Source: Clostridium putrefaciens (GTDB lineage Bacteria > Bacillota > Clostridia > Clostridiales > Clostridiaceae). From it: 64,000 nt of DNA. The stretch's first letter is position 1, and each line of letters starts with the position of its first letter. The DNA is taken from NCBI RefSeq assembly GCF_900461105.1, contig NZ_UFWZ01000001.1, forward strand, positions 1,798,001 to 1,862,000. Direction: 5' to 3'. Positions 54,753 to 64,000 of the stretch are shown here, one piece after another. Position numbers and translations under genes: made by a program. The notes beneath the pieces were generated by a model, which had not been told where the DNA came from, did not search any database, and saw only the letters and a list, made by a program, of their open reading frames with translations.

Positions 54753-56399
54753 TTACTTTGTAAAATTCTCAACAATTTCTTTAAATATAGGTCCCGCATC
54801 GCCACCACCTGTTTGATTCTCCTCATTTATATCCTTTACAAATACTACTAAGGAATAATATTTTCCTTTATACTTATAATATCCAGCAAACCACCCATCA
54901 GAGTGTTTTTCCATAAAGTCCTTACCTTCATTCTTTGATTTAACAGGTTCCATTCTAGTAGTTGTACCTGTTTTTCCTCCAGTTTCTACTCCTTTTACTA
55001 AAGCATTTTTACCAGTTCCTTTTTCTTCTCTTACAACTTTCATCATTTGATCTTTCATAATTTTAGCTGTTTCTTTTTTTATTACTTGCTTTTGCTCTAT
55101 AGGTATCTGATTTATAATATTATTGTAATTATCTATGTACCCTTCTAATATATTTGGTTTTATATATATGCCATCATTTATTATTGTGCTTATAATATTT
55201 GTAGCTTGAATAGGTGTTATCCTCATATTTTGTCCTATAGCCAAAAAACGTGGACCATCTTCATATACTTTAGGCAATGCAAAGTCTCCTGTTACCTCGG
55301 AATTGCCGCTAAAATTGATAACCTTTTCAAATATACCTTGTTTTTTTGCATACTCTTCTATAGTATCCCAACCTAATTTCTTTCCTACTTGTGCAAAAAT
55401 ATTATTGCAAGAAATCAAAAGCGCTTCTTCTAATGTTAATTTTCCATGCGCTCTTTTACATATAGAATATTCATTAAACTCACAGTTAAATTTGCTTTTT
55501 GTTGAAAACACACCCTTATCAATAGCTATTTCTTCTATTAACAACTTAAATATTGAACCTGGTACATATCCATTTTCTGTAGTAGAGGCTAAATTGATAT
55601 TAGGTTTTTCTTCATCCCTTTGAGCCATTACCTTTATCTTACCTGTATCAGCTTCTACAAGAGTTACACCTATTTGATCATAGTGTTTGTATTTATCTTG
55701 ATTTAGTATTGTTCTAACTGAATCTTGCATATCTTTATCTAAGGTTAATCTTACATTTATTCTTTCATCATCTATACTATAATTTCCATCCTGCATGCTT
55801 CCATCTAACCTTTTTTCAAAGGTTACTGTAGGGGTTTTGTTACCTTTTGTATTTTCATATATATTATATTCTAAAGAATTCACTTTTTTTATTTCATCTT
55901 TATTAACTTTTAAATTAGTAATCATATTTTCAATTTTCCATGCTTCATTTCGATTTACTTCATCATAAACATACATATAGATCCCTTTTACATCCTTTAA
56001 TAATTTTAGTTTATCATAGGTATCTTTATCTAATTTCAAATATATCTTAGAACTATTAGTTGAAATTAACATTTTTGAAAGATCATAATCTTGGTTATAA
56101 TTTTTTAATATGTAACTAAATGCATATATACTACTCACACTTGTAGAGTTATTGTTTCTTTTGAATGTAATTAGGTCTACTGCTAACATATATTTTCTTT
56201 CATACTCCATTAATTCATTACCTTTTGAATCTAACACATTAAAATTTAATTCATTTATCTTTTCTGTATATCTATATTGAGAATTTGCAATTACTTCAAG
56301 TTCATCACCCTTAAAATATTGTATCTGTAATATCCTTGCTACTAAAATAATAAACAGTAATGTTAAAATAATTTTTATAGTTCTAATTCTTTTTAGCAT
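54753..56399 (-). CDS. Class B penicillin-binding protein (transpeptidase)
   Basis: Septal or spore-cortex-type transpeptidase, 548 residues. One N-terminal membrane anchor (about 5-26), a dimerisation region, then the catalytic domain with S282-x-x-K285 in PGSIFK, SCN (330-332) and KTGT from Lys476. No PASTA domains. It lies just upstream of sigK on the same strand, so a sporulation role is possible but unproven. Its ribosome site GAGGTG is held in a hairpin. Confidence 0.9.
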   Translation of the reverse strand: MLKRIRTIKIILTLLFIILVARILQIQYFKGDELEVIANSQYRYTEKINELNFNVLDSKGNELMEYERKYMLAVDLITFKRNNNSTSVSSIYAFSYILKNYNQDYDLSKMLISTNSSKIYLKLDKDTYDKLKLLKDVKGIYMYVYDEVNRNEAWKIENMITNLKVNKDEIKKVNSLEYNIYENTKGNKTPTVTFEKRLDGSMQDGNYSIDDERINVRLTLDKDMQDSVRTILNQDKYKHYDQIGVTLVEADTGKIKVMAQRDEEKPNINLASTTENGYVPGSIFKLLIEEIAIDKGVFSTKSKFNCEFNEYSICKRAHGKLTLEEALLISCNNIFAQVGKKLGWDTIEEYAKKQGIFEKVINFSGNSEVTGDFALPKVYEDGPRFLAIGQNMRITPIQATNIISTIINDGIYIKPNILEGYIDNYNNIINQIPIEQKQVIKKETAKIMKDQMMKVVREEKGTGKNALVKGVETGGKTGTTTRMEPVKSKNEGKDFMEKHSDGWFAGYYKYKGKYYSLVVFVKDINEENQTGGGDAGPIFKEIVENFTK

Positions 56400-56446
56400 A
56401 AAAACACCTCACTATCTAAAATTGTTGACAGTAGAGAGGTGTTTTA
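56399..56446 (-). terminator. Terminator after udk that overlaps the PBP ribosome site and start
   Basis: Minus strand AAAACACCTC (56445-56436) pairs with GAGGTGTTTT (56410-56401). The 3' arm contains the GAGGTG ribosome site of the PBP gene, and the T run leads into ATG at 56399. It thus can both end udk transcription and hide the PBP start. Confidence 0.75.
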
Positions 56447-56466
56447 TTCATTTTTAGCAAATTTTA

Positions 56467-57087
56467 TTAACTTTGCAATATATGTTTTATGTTGGCAACT
56501 ATTATATCTATAGCTACTTTATTGTGGCCACCTTCTGGAATTATTATGTCTGCATACCTTTTTGTAGGTTCTACAAATTGTAAATGCATAGGTCTTACTA
56601 CATTTAAATATTGAGTAATCACTGAGTCTACAGTTCTTCCTCTTTCATTCATATCTCTAAGTAACCTTCTTATAATTCTAACATCTGCATCTGTATCTAC
56701 ATAAAGCTTTATGTCTAATAACTCCCTAATCCGAGGGTCTTCTAATATAAGAATACCTTCTAATATTATTATGTCCCTAGATTCAACTTTAACAGTCTCT
56801 TTACGTCTAGTGTGCTCTTCAAAGTTATACATTGGTTTTTGAACAGTTTCTCTATTTAATAAAGCTTTTAAATGCTGAATAAGTAAATCTGTATCAAAAG
56901 CTTTAGGATGATCATAATTAGTTTTAATTCTTTCATTTATATCCATAAAACTTTGATCTTTATAGTATGAATCTTGTTCTATCATAGCTATGCAACTTTC
57001 ATCAAAAGCACTATATATTTCTTTTGATATAGTGCTTTTTCCAGATCCAGTTCCACCAGCAATACCTATTAATACAGGATTATTCAT
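56467..57087 (-). CDS. udk: Uridine kinase
   Basis: Phosphorylates uridine/cytidine in pyrimidine salvage. 206 residues; P-loop GGTGSGKST (11-19), then QDSYYKD and [13 protein letters not shown] motifs, [13 protein letters not shown] lid. The ATG overlaps the stop of the U32 gene in a TAATG junction, so it is coupled to tRNA-modification genes. Confidence 0.96.
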   Translation of the reverse strand: MNNPVLIGIAGGTGSGKSTISKEIYSAFDESCIAMIEQDSYYKDQSFMDINERIKTNYDHPKAFDTDLLIQHLKALLNRETVQKPMYNFEEHTRRKETVKVESRDIIILEGILILEDPRIRELLDIKLYVDTDADVRIIRRLLRDMNERGRTVDSVITQYLNVVRPMHLQFVEPTKRYADIIIPEGGHNKVAIDIIVANIKHILQS

Positions 57088-58316
57088 TATTTCGCCCCCT
57101 TGCTCTTAATGAGCATATCTTTGGGTTTCAATGGATTAACTGTATAAAATTTAAATATCATTTGAGCCCTTGGAGCAGAATCTATATCATTATTTGATTC
57201 ATCTGTCATATTGTTTACGCATACCGAAACATCATTTCCATTAGGACTTAGTACTTCTAAATTATCGCCATTTAAAACCTTATTGCGCTGTTCAACAGTA
57301 ACGATATTAGTTAATGGATCATAATGCTTTACTACGCCAACTATATCATAATCTCTTATATAAGAAGATGTATCATATATTTGCTTATTAGGTTCATCAA
57401 AATAAAATCCTGTATGGTAATCTCTATGACTAACTTTCATTAATATTTCAATTAAGCTTTGATCAAATGTATAATTTTCAGGATCTTCGAAATAAGTATC
57501 TACTGCTTGTCTATAAGCCTTTACTACAGCTGCAACATAATATGAACTTTTCATTCTTCCTTCAATTTTAAAGGAGTAAATACCGCTTTTAACAAGCTCT
57601 GGTATATGTTCTATCATACATAAATCCTTAGAATTCATTATGTAACTTCCCTTATCATCTTCTATAACCTGGAAATACTCTCCTGGTCTTTTTTCTTCCA
57701 TAAGGTAGTACTTATATCTACATGGCTGAGCACACGCTCCTCTATTAGCATCTCTTCCTGTCATATAATTAGATAAGAGACATCTTCCAGAATAAGACAT
57801 GCACATTGATCCATGTACAAATGCTTCAAGTTCACAACTAGATGGGACATTTTTTCTAATTCCCTCAATTTCAACTAATGATAATTCTCTTGCAAGTACA
57901 ATTCTTTTTACTCCTACACCATGCCAAAACATGGCGGACTTCCAATTCACATTATTAGCCTGAGTACTGAGGTGAAGTTCTAAGTTAGGTACTACTTCTT
58001 TAGCAGTCATTATAATTCCAGGGTCTGACACTATTAATGCATCAACTCTTAAAGATTCTAGTTCTTTGAGATAGTTTTCAAGACCAATAATATCATCATT
58101 ATGGGGAAAAACATTCAAGGTAACATATACCTTCTTTCCTCTATCATGAGCATACTTAACTCCAAGCTCTATTTCCTCTGTAGTAAAATTATCCGCAAAA
58201 GCCCTAAGATTTAATTTGCTACCGCCTAAATAAACTGCATCTGCACCAAAATCAATTGCCGTAATCAATTTTTCAAGACTTCCTGCTGGAGCCAATATTT
58301 CTGGTTTTCTCATCAT
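57087..58316 (-). CDS. U32-family peptidase-like protein, YrrO/TrhP-type tRNA hydroxylation factor
   Basis: 409 residues, beginning [28 protein letters not shown], and Cys-containing [26 protein letters not shown] split over four conserved Cys. TrhP-type U32 proteins take part in forming 5-hydroxyuridine at tRNA position 34, using prephenate. Next to trmR, whose enzyme methylates that base, so the tRNA role is favoured over a protease role. Overlaps trmR by 4 bases (ATGA). Confidence 0.86.
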   Translation of the reverse strand: MMRKPEILAPAGSLEKLITAIDFGADAVYLGGSKLNLRAFADNFTTEEIELGVKYAHDRGKKVYVTLNVFPHNDDIIGLENYLKELESLRVDALIVSDPGIIMTAKEVVPNLELHLSTQANNVNWKSAMFWHGVGVKRIVLARELSLVEIEGIRKNVPSSCELEAFVHGSMCMSYSGRCLLSNYMTGRDANRGACAQPCRYKYYLMEEKRPGEYFQVIEDDKGSYIMNSKDLCMIEHIPELVKSGIYSFKIEGRMKSSYYVAAVVKAYRQAVDTYFEDPENYTFDQSLIEILMKVSHRDYHTGFYFDEPNKQIYDTSSYIRDYDIVGVVKHYDPLTNIVTVEQRNKVLNGDNLEVLSPNGNDVSVCVNNMTDESNNDIDSAPRAQMIFKFYTVNPLKPKDMLIKSKGAK

Positions 58317-58963
58317 ATTCCCCTCCTTTTTGTAACTGCTATTCCATCACCCATAGGTATTACAGATGTAATAAGTTCCTTATCCTTTGAAACTAATTCA
58401 AGATAGGTTCTCATTCTTTTTACTATAGTTATTTTTCTTCTCTTCACTAAATCATCAGATGGAACCATTCCCCTAAAAAGCACATTATCTGCTATTATTA
58501 TTCCATCCTTATTAAGAAGCCTTAAGCAGTGTGGCAAAAAGTGATTATAATGACCTTTTCCAGCATCCATAAATATAATATCAAACTTATCTTCTATAGA
58601 TTCAATTATTTCTAGGCAGTCGCCTTCTAATATTTCTATATCATCTTCGAATCCATATTTATGTATGTTTACTGTAGCCTTTTCCACCATTTCTTTATCT
58701 CTTTCAATAGTAATAATCTTACTACTTCTTTTTGAAGCAATACTCATTAAAATAGATGAATATCCAATAGCTGTACCAAGTTCTAATATTCTCATAGGCT
58801 TTTTTAGATCTACCATTAGTTCTAAAAACCTTCCTGTTTCCTTTTGAACTATTGGAACTTTGTTATCTATTGAATATTCTTCTAATTCTTTTAGCATGCC
58901 CTGGTGGTCAGGTATTAGTCCTCTTAAATACTTTTCCATGTAGTCAAAAGTTACGCCACCCAT
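58313..58963 (-). CDS. trmR: tRNA 5-hydroxyuridine methyltransferase
   Basis: AdoMet-dependent O-methyltransferase that converts ho5U34 to mo5U34 in tRNAs (Bacillus YrrM). 216 residues with LELGTAIGYSSILM, an acidic IIFMDAGKGHYNHFL and IIADNVLFRG. Start ATG 58963 after AGGAGG. The U32 gene overlaps its end. Confidence 0.9.
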   Translation of the reverse strand: MGGVTFDYMEKYLRGLIPDHQGMLKELEEYSIDNKVPIVQKETGRFLELMVDLKKPMRILELGTAIGYSSILMSIASKRSSKIITIERDKEMVEKATVNIHKYGFEDDIEILEGDCLEIIESIEDKFDIIFMDAGKGHYNHFLPHCLRLLNKDGIIIADNVLFRGMVPSDDLVKRRKITIVKRMRTYLELVSKDKELITSVIPMGDGIAVTKRRGI

Positions 58964-58985
58964 TTTATCCTCCTAAATGAATTAT

Positions 58986-60803
58986 TTAAGCTCTGCTTTT
59001 TCTTTTTCTTTCGTTAGCATCTAAAATTCTTTTTCTCATTCTAATAGTTTTTGGTGTTACTTCTACTAACTCATCACTAGTTATAAACTCTAGACACTGT
59101 TCAAGTGACATTGGGCTTATAGGTGTTAGTTTTAAAGAGTCATCTGCTCCTGAAGATCTAGTATTTGATAAATGTTTTTTCTTGCATACATTTACTTCAA
59201 TATCTTCCCCTCTTGAACATTCTCCAGCTATCATTCCATGATAAACATCTGTACCTGCTGATATAAATAAGCTTCCTCTTTCTTGAGCATTATATAAACC
59301 ATAAGTTATAGCTACTCCATCTTCAAATACTACTAATGATCCTCTTTTTCTCTCAGGGATATCACCCTTATAAGGCTCGTATGCTTCAAATATGTGGTTC
59401 ATTATTCCATTTCCTTTAGTATCTGTCATGAATTCATTTCTAAATCCAATAAGTCCTCTTGCTGGAATTAAGAACTCTAATCTTGCATAACTGTTTATAG
59501 CTGAAGTCATATTAACCATTTCAGCTTTTCTAGGTCCTAGCTTTTCCATGATTACTCCCATGAATTCTTCTGGTACATCTATAGTTAATCTTTCTATCGG
59601 TTCGTACTTTCTACCATTTTCTTCTCTATATATAACGGAAGGTTTTGATACTTGGAACTCATATCCTTCTCTTCTCATAGTTTCAATTAATATAGATAAA
59701 TGAAGTTCTCCTCTTCCATTGATCTTAAAGCAATCTGGAGAAAGTTCTTCTATTCTCATACTTACATTAGTTTCAAGTTCTTTCATGAATCTGTCTCTTA
59801 AGTGTCTTGATGTAACATAATCTCCATCTTTACCGGCAAAAGGTGAGTCATTAACCATAAAGTTCATACTTAAAGTTGGCTCATCAATATCAACGAATGG
59901 AAGAGCTTCTGGTGCACTAGCATCTGCTATAGTATCACCTATATTAACTCCTTCTATCCCACTTAATGCAACTATATCTCCAAGTTTAGCTTCTTGTACA
60001 TCTTCTCTTGCAGTTCCATTATATACATAAAGGTTAGATATTTTTGCATTCTTATTTTCTCCAGTCCTAGACATTAAAATAACACTTTCGTTTTTCTTTA
60101 TAACTCCTCTTTGGACCTTTCCTATAGCAATTCTACCTACATATTCATTAGAATCTATAGTTGTTATAAGTAATTGAAGTGGTTGATCTATATATCCTTC
60201 TGGTGCTTTTACTCTTTTAATTACCATATCAAGCAAAGGTACCATATCCATATTTCCATCTTCAGGATCTAATCTAGCATAATTTCCTTTAGCTGAAGCA
60301 TAAACTATAGGGAAGTCTAATTGTTCATCAGTAGCGCCAAGTTCAATAAATAGTTCAAAAACTTCATCGATAACTTCTACCGGTCTTGCATTAGGCTTAT
60401 CTATTTTGTTTACTACAACTATTGGATTTAGTCCAAGTTCTAATGCCTTTTTTAGAACAAACTTAGTTTGAGGCATAGGTCCTTCATATGAGTCAACTAC
60501 TAGTAGAACACTATCTACCATTTTAAGAACTCTTTCCACTTCTCCACCAAAATCAGCATGACCTGGTGTATCTACTATATTTATTTTAACTCCATTATAA
60601 GTTACAGTTGTATTTTTAGATAAGATAGTTATTCCTCTCTCTTTTTCTAGATCATTAGAGTCCATAACCCTCTCTTCTACTCTTTCATTTGCTCTATAAT
60701 TATGACTTTGTTTTAGCATAGCATCTACAAGTGTAGTCTTGCCGTGATCTACGTGGGCAATAATCGCCACGTTTCTAATATCGCTTCTTATAAATAAACT
60801 CAT
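58986..60803 (-). CDS. typA: Ribosome-associated GTPase TypA/BipA
   Basis: EF-G-like translational GTPase used in ribosome assembly and stress or cold growth. 605 residues with G1 AHVDHGKTT (16-24), G2/G3 RGITI and DTPGHADFGGE, NKID, and the C-terminal CTD ending in KRKSRA. TGGAGG before the ATG. Monocistronic-looking: a terminator precedes it. Confidence 0.97.
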   Translation of the reverse strand: MSLFIRSDIRNVAIIAHVDHGKTTLVDAMLKQSHNYRANERVEERVMDSNDLEKERGITILSKNTTVTYNGVKINIVDTPGHADFGGEVERVLKMVDSVLLVVDSYEGPMPQTKFVLKKALELGLNPIVVVNKIDKPNARPVEVIDEVFELFIELGATDEQLDFPIVYASAKGNYARLDPEDGNMDMVPLLDMVIKRVKAPEGYIDQPLQLLITTIDSNEYVGRIAIGKVQRGVIKKNESVILMSRTGENKNAKISNLYVYNGTAREDVQEAKLGDIVALSGIEGVNIGDTIADASAPEALPFVDIDEPTLSMNFMVNDSPFAGKDGDYVTSRHLRDRFMKELETNVSMRIEELSPDCFKINGRGELHLSILIETMRREGYEFQVSKPSVIYREENGRKYEPIERLTIDVPEEFMGVIMEKLGPRKAEMVNMTSAINSYARLEFLIPARGLIGFRNEFMTDTKGNGIMNHIFEAYEPYKGDIPERKRGSLVVFEDGVAITYGLYNAQERGSLFISAGTDVYHGMIAGECSRGEDIEVNVCKKKHLSNTRSSGADDSLKLTPISPMSLEQCLEFITSDELVEVTPKTIRMRKRILDANERKRKSRA

Positions 60804-60841
60804 GTTTTAGCCTCCAAAATTTAAGATTTGATTCTTATACA

Positions 60842-60880
60842 CAAAACAAAATTGGATACGCCAAAGTACCCAATTTTGTT
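60842..60880 (-). terminator. Terminator in the typA leader
   Basis: Minus strand ACAAAATTGGGTA and TATCCAATTTTGT with one mismatch, then TTTTGTG. About 40 bases before typA; it ends the rnj transcript or attenuates typA. Confidence 0.75.
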
Positions 60881-61096
60881 CTTAACCATATTAATTCTAA
60901 TATTATGTTATTGAAATGTCAACTTAGTAATTAATAATAATTAATATATAGGATAAATTTCTATTTACGTATTTCATCTAAGCATTTTATTTTATCCCTC
61001 TTAAATGGCTTATATGCTTAGTTTTACATTAAATGCTTATACATTTTAATTCGAAATATTTTTTTTTATAAAATAACTTTTTTTTGTTTAATTTAA

Positions 61097-62764
61097 CTAT
61101 ATCTCCATTATTATAGGAAGTATCATAGGTCTTCTTTTTGTTTTTTCATATAAAAAAACTCTTAAACCTTCTTTTATTGTAGATTTCATAGTAACCCAAT
61201 CTGTTGAATGTTTTTCTTCACATACTTTTAAAGATTTCTTCACTACTTCTCTAGCTTCTTCCATAAGTTCTTCAGATTCTCTTACATACACAAACCCCCT
61301 TGAAATTATATCAGGACCTGCGATAACATTACCTGTTTCTTTTTCAATAGTGATAACTACTGTTAAAATTCCATCTTGGGATAGGTGCTTTCTATCTCTC
61401 AACACTATATTACCAACATCTCCTACACCAAGACCATCTACAAATACCTGGCCTGAAGGTACAGTTCCATTTTTCTTTATGGCATCTCTGCTAACTTCTA
61501 CTACATCTCCAATATCCATAATCAACATCTTTTCTTCTGGTGTACCAAGCTTTAGTGCTAGTTCAAAGTGTTGCTTTAAATGACGATATTCACCATGCAC
61601 AGGCATAAAAAATTTAGGTTTAACTAATGTATGCATAAGCTTTAATTCTTCTTGACATGCATGCCCTGAAACATGAACATCAGCTAAAGCCTCATATATA
61701 ACATCTGCACCTTTTTTAAATAATTGATTTATAACTTTAGACACTAGTTTTTCATTTCCAGGGATAGGTGTTGCTGATATAATTACCATGTCCCCTTCTA
61801 TAATATTTACTTTTCTATGTTCAGAGGCAGCCATTCTAGTTAATGCTGACATTGGCTCTCCCTGGCTTCCTGTAGTTATAATAACTAACTTATCATTTGG
61901 ATACTTATTTATAGCGTCTATATTTATAAGTATGTCCTTTTCGAAATTAAGATATCCAAGTTCTGTAGCTACGCCAACTATATTTTCCATACTTCTACCA
62001 GAAACAGCTACTTTTCTATTATATTTTGAAGCTGCTGTTATTATCTGCTGAATTCTATGAATATTTGATGCGAAAGTAGCAACAATAATTCTTCCTTTAG
62101 CTGTGGAAAATATATTTTTAAAAGTTTCTCCAACCGTACTTTCTGACATTGTGTATCCTGATCTTTCAACATTTGTACTATCTGCTAGCATAAGTAATAC
62201 ACCTTTTCTTCCAAGATCAGCAAATCTAGATAAATCAGCTACATCTCCATCTATCGGTGTATAGTCTATCTTAAAATCTCCAGTATGGAGTATAGCTCCT
62301 AATGGAGTATGGATAGCTATAGCTACAGAATCAGCTATGCTATGATTAGTTTTTATAAATTCTACAGATACACTTTGCAATTTAATTATATCTTTAGGAC
62401 TTACCCTTATTAATTCTGTGGTGCTTAAAAGTCCATGTTCCTTAAGTTTTGTTTCTACTATTCCAAGTGTAAGCTTAGTTCCGTAAATAGGCACATTTAG
62501 CTGTTTAAGAACATAAGGCAGTGCACCTATATGATCTTCGTGTCCATGAGTTAAGAATATTCCCCTTACCTTATCCTTGTTCTTTATAAGATATGTTACA
62601 TCTGGTATTACTATATCTATACCAAACATATCCTCATCAGGGAACTTTAGCCCGCAGTCAATTACAATAATGTCCTCTTTATATTCTATGACGGTCAAAT
62701 TTTTACCGATTTCATTGACTCCGCCAAGAGGAATTATCTTTACTTTTTCCTTTTCCTTTTTCAA
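61097..62764 (-). CDS. rnj: Ribonuclease J
   Basis: Beta-CASP metallo-RNase with endo- and 5'-3' exo-activity in mRNA decay and rRNA processing. 555 residues: LGGVNEIGKN, zinc motif HGHEDH (73-78), HTGDFK, and the beta-CASP GRSMEN, TGSQGEP and VSGHA. Start TTG 62764 after AGGAGG. Downstream of the Fur-family gene. Confidence 0.97.
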   Translation of the reverse strand: MKKEKEKVKIIPLGGVNEIGKNLTVIEYKEDIIVIDCGLKFPDEDMFGIDIVIPDVTYLIKNKDKVRGIFLTHGHEDHIGALPYVLKQLNVPIYGTKLTLGIVETKLKEHGLLSTTELIRVSPKDIIKLQSVSVEFIKTNHSIADSVAIAIHTPLGAILHTGDFKIDYTPIDGDVADLSRFADLGRKGVLLMLADSTNVERSGYTMSESTVGETFKNIFSTAKGRIIVATFASNIHRIQQIITAASKYNRKVAVSGRSMENIVGVATELGYLNFEKDILINIDAINKYPNDKLVIITTGSQGEPMSALTRMAASEHRKVNIIEGDMVIISATPIPGNEKLVSKVINQLFKKGADVIYEALADVHVSGHACQEELKLMHTLVKPKFFMPVHGEYRHLKQHFELALKLGTPEEKMLIMDIGDVVEVSRDAIKKNGTVPSGQVFVDGLGVGDVGNIVLRDRKHLSQDGILTVVITIEKETGNVIAGPDIISRGFVYVRESEELMEEAREVVKKSLKVCEEKHSTDWVTMKSTIKEGLRVFLYEKTKRRPMILPIIMEI

Positions 62765-62798
62765 ATCAACTTTCCTCCTTTTATGTTAAAAACCACAG

Positions 62799-63266
62799 CT
62801 AGTCTTTATTATCCTTTTTATAACATTCTTCGCAAATACCAAAAAACTTTACACTGTGATCTTTGATTTTGAATTTGTAGCCTTTTTCAATTTTTTCTTC
62901 TAACGATTCTAAAAGATCCCCTTGAACCTCTATTACTTTTCCACAGTTATTACATATTAAATGATGATGTCTATGAGTTTCATCTTCATGAACTAATTCA
63001 TATCTACTACACCCATCATTTAAATCTAATTTATATATTATGCCAAGCTCCTCAAGTAAAACTATAGTTCTATATACTGTAGCTAAACCAATTTCAGGGC
63101 ATGTTTTTTTAACCTGATCATAAATTTCTTCAACGGTTAAATGACTTCCCTCATTATCGATTATAGTATCTACTATAGCCCTTCTTTGAGGAGTTAGCTT
63201 ATATCCTCTTTCTTTTAGATCTTCTTTTAATTTATTAATTTGTGCTGATGTTAAAATTGACATCAT
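62799..63266 (-). CDS. Fur-family metalloregulator
   Basis: Metal-dependent repressor, 155 residues. Winged helix (LTPQRRAIVDTIID-LTVEEIYDQV), metal sites in HEDETHRHHHLIC and zinc Cys pairs CNNC and CEEC. By sequence alone Fur, Zur or PerR cannot be told apart; the clostridial ruvX-DUF1292-fur-rnj position favours Fur. Confidence 0.9.
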   Translation of the reverse strand: MMSILTSAQINKLKEDLKERGYKLTPQRRAIVDTIIDNEGSHLTVEEIYDQVKKTCPEIGLATVYRTIVLLEELGIIYKLDLNDGCSRYELVHEDETHRHHHLICNNCGKVIEVQGDLLESLEEKIEKGYKFKIKDHSVKFFGICEECYKKDNKD

Positions 63267-63285
63267 AAATACCCCATTTCACCAA

Positions 63286-63549
63286 TTAATTAAGCTGATC
63301 CTCTGAGAAAATTGCACCATAGGCTTCAGCTACCATTTCAAATTCTTCATCATTGTCTACAGTAACTAAAACATCATTTCCTTCATGATCTTTTAATATC
63401 TTTAAAGCAATTGCATCGGTTTCACTTTCCTGCATAGAAGATACTATTAAGTATTCATTTCCTTCTATATCAAACTTTGTAATTATTTCAAATTCAATTT
63501 CATTTCCCTCTTCGTCTTCAAGAACTACTGTATCTACGTTTTCTTCCAA
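63286..63549 (-). CDS. DUF1292 acidic protein
   Basis: 87 residues, strongly acidic (VVLEDEEGNEIEFEII-KFDIEGNEYLIV). Conserved in Firmicutes between ruvX and fur; function unknown. Start TTG 63549 with AAGGGAGAG upstream. Confidence 0.88.
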   Translation of the reverse strand: MEENVDTVVLEDEEGNEIEFEIITKFDIEGNEYLIVSSMQESETDAIALKILKDHEGNDVLVTVDNDEEFEMVAEAYGAIFSEDQLN

Positions 63550-63605
63550 TTTATTCTCTCCCTTATTAATATCATTTTGAAAGTTACATCCATTTTCACT
63601 AAATG

Positions 63606-64000
63606 TTACTTAGAGATTCTATCTAAGTAACCTTGAAGTATATATGTAGCTGCAACCTTATCTATTATTTTCTTTCTCTTTGCTCTTGAAAGGTCTGCTT
63701 CTAACATTGCCCTTTCAGCAGCAACTGTTGTAAGTCTTTCATCCCACATTTGTATAGGTAAATTTAAAGCTTTTTTTATATGTTCTGTAAAGCTTAATAT
63801 ACTTTCTCCTTGAGGCCCTATGCTTCCATTCATATTTTTAGGTAGACCAACTACAATAGTCTCTACCCCATATTCTTCACATATTGTCCTAAGCTCGTCT
63901 AAGTCGCTTTTTTTATTTTTTCTTCTAATAGTTGTGATCCCTTGAGCTGTATAACCTAGAGGGTCACTTATAGCTACCCCAATAGTTTTAGTTCCCATAT
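63606..64000 (-). CDS. ruvX: RuvX/YqgF-type putative Holliday junction resolvase, N-terminus cut by window edge
   Basis: RNase H-fold nuclease family also involved in 16S 5'-end maturation. The visible 130 residues start at [19 protein letters not shown], so the first residues (usually M-R-I-L-G-L-D) lie outside. Catalytic acidic residues in [13 protein letters not shown], and WDERLTT. The internal ATG is not the true start. Confidence 0.93.
   Translation of the reverse strand, partial: MGTKTIGVAISDPLGYTAQGITTIRRKNKKSDLDELRTICEEYGVETIVVGLPKNMNGSIGPQGESILSFTEHIKKALNLPIQMWDERLTTVAAERAMLEADLSRAKRKKIIDKVAATYILQGYLDRISK

Noticed and set aside
1-64000. CRISPR array, prophage, defence or biosynthetic gene cluster
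   Set aside because: No regularly spaced repeats, cas-like genes, integrases, phage structural genes or multi-modular enzymes are seen.

Overview
This window is a piece of the chromosome of a low-GC, spore-forming Firmicute, almost certainly Clostridium sensu stricto. The evidence is very AT-rich spacers, AGGAGG-type ribosome sites with many TTG starts, and the clostridial orders spoIIGA-sigE-sigG, der-gpsA-spoIVA and ruvX-DUF1292-fur-rnj, plus spoIVA and sigK. Nearly everything lies on the minus strand, so operons read from high to low coordinates. No species is assigned. Because sigK is uninterrupted, this is not a lineage with a skin element in that gene.

Layout. 1-10006: a long information-processing operon that starts at yicC and runs through remA, gmk, rpoZ, coaBC, priA, def, fmt, a membrane zinc peptidase, rsmB and rlmN to the edge of a PP2C phosphatase (prpC/stp). 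10099-14231: a DapL-like aminotransferase, a guanine-riboswitch-controlled purine permease and an asparaginase. 14754-16285 (+ strand): a selenium-type cassette (YedE transporter, TusA-like protein, DUF3343), followed by a relic that resembles an IS200/IS605 right end. 16534-24396: cardiolipin synthase, a pentapeptide-repeat protein, a DUF308 membrane protein, topoisomerase III, tRNA-Glu(CTC) and a DHHW/MBOAT acyl-transfer pair. 24555-30252: the complete UMP operon pyrB-I-C-F-K-D-E behind its own promoter and attenuator-like leader. 30551-37714: gltX, spoIVA, gpsA, der and a DUF512 radical-SAM-like protein. 37933-43554: PhoPR and the Pst phosphate system, in which the permease genes are collapsed. 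43639-50386: pgeF, nrdR, a ylmC/ymxH-type gene, sigG, sigE, spoIIGA, ftsZ, ftsA. 50565-56399: a processive glycosyltransferase, pilT, aroE, sigK and a class B penicillin-binding protein. 56467-64000: udk, U32 protein, trmR, typA, rnj, a Fur-family regulator, DUF1292 and the start-truncated ruvX.

How it fits together. The window is mostly core housekeeping with sporulation control embedded in it (spoIIGA activates pro-SigE; SigG, SigK, SpoIVA). Regulation readable from DNA includes a guanine riboswitch with terminator, a pyr leader with a PyrR-loop-like hairpin and terminator, several SigmaA promoters, and hairpins that overlap ribosome sites or stop codons.

I found no defence island, prophage, CRISPR array or secondary-metabolite cluster, and I do not claim a wholly new system. 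The strongest anomaly is the pst locus: pstS and pstB are intact, but pstC and pstA are reduced to one roughly 0.6-kb hybrid with a frameshifted PstA tail. Next in interest are the IS605-like relic beside the selenium cassette, the pyr leader, and the hairpin that buries the ribosome site of the penicillin-binding protein gene. All functional calls come from reading translated sequence and motifs; no database search was run.
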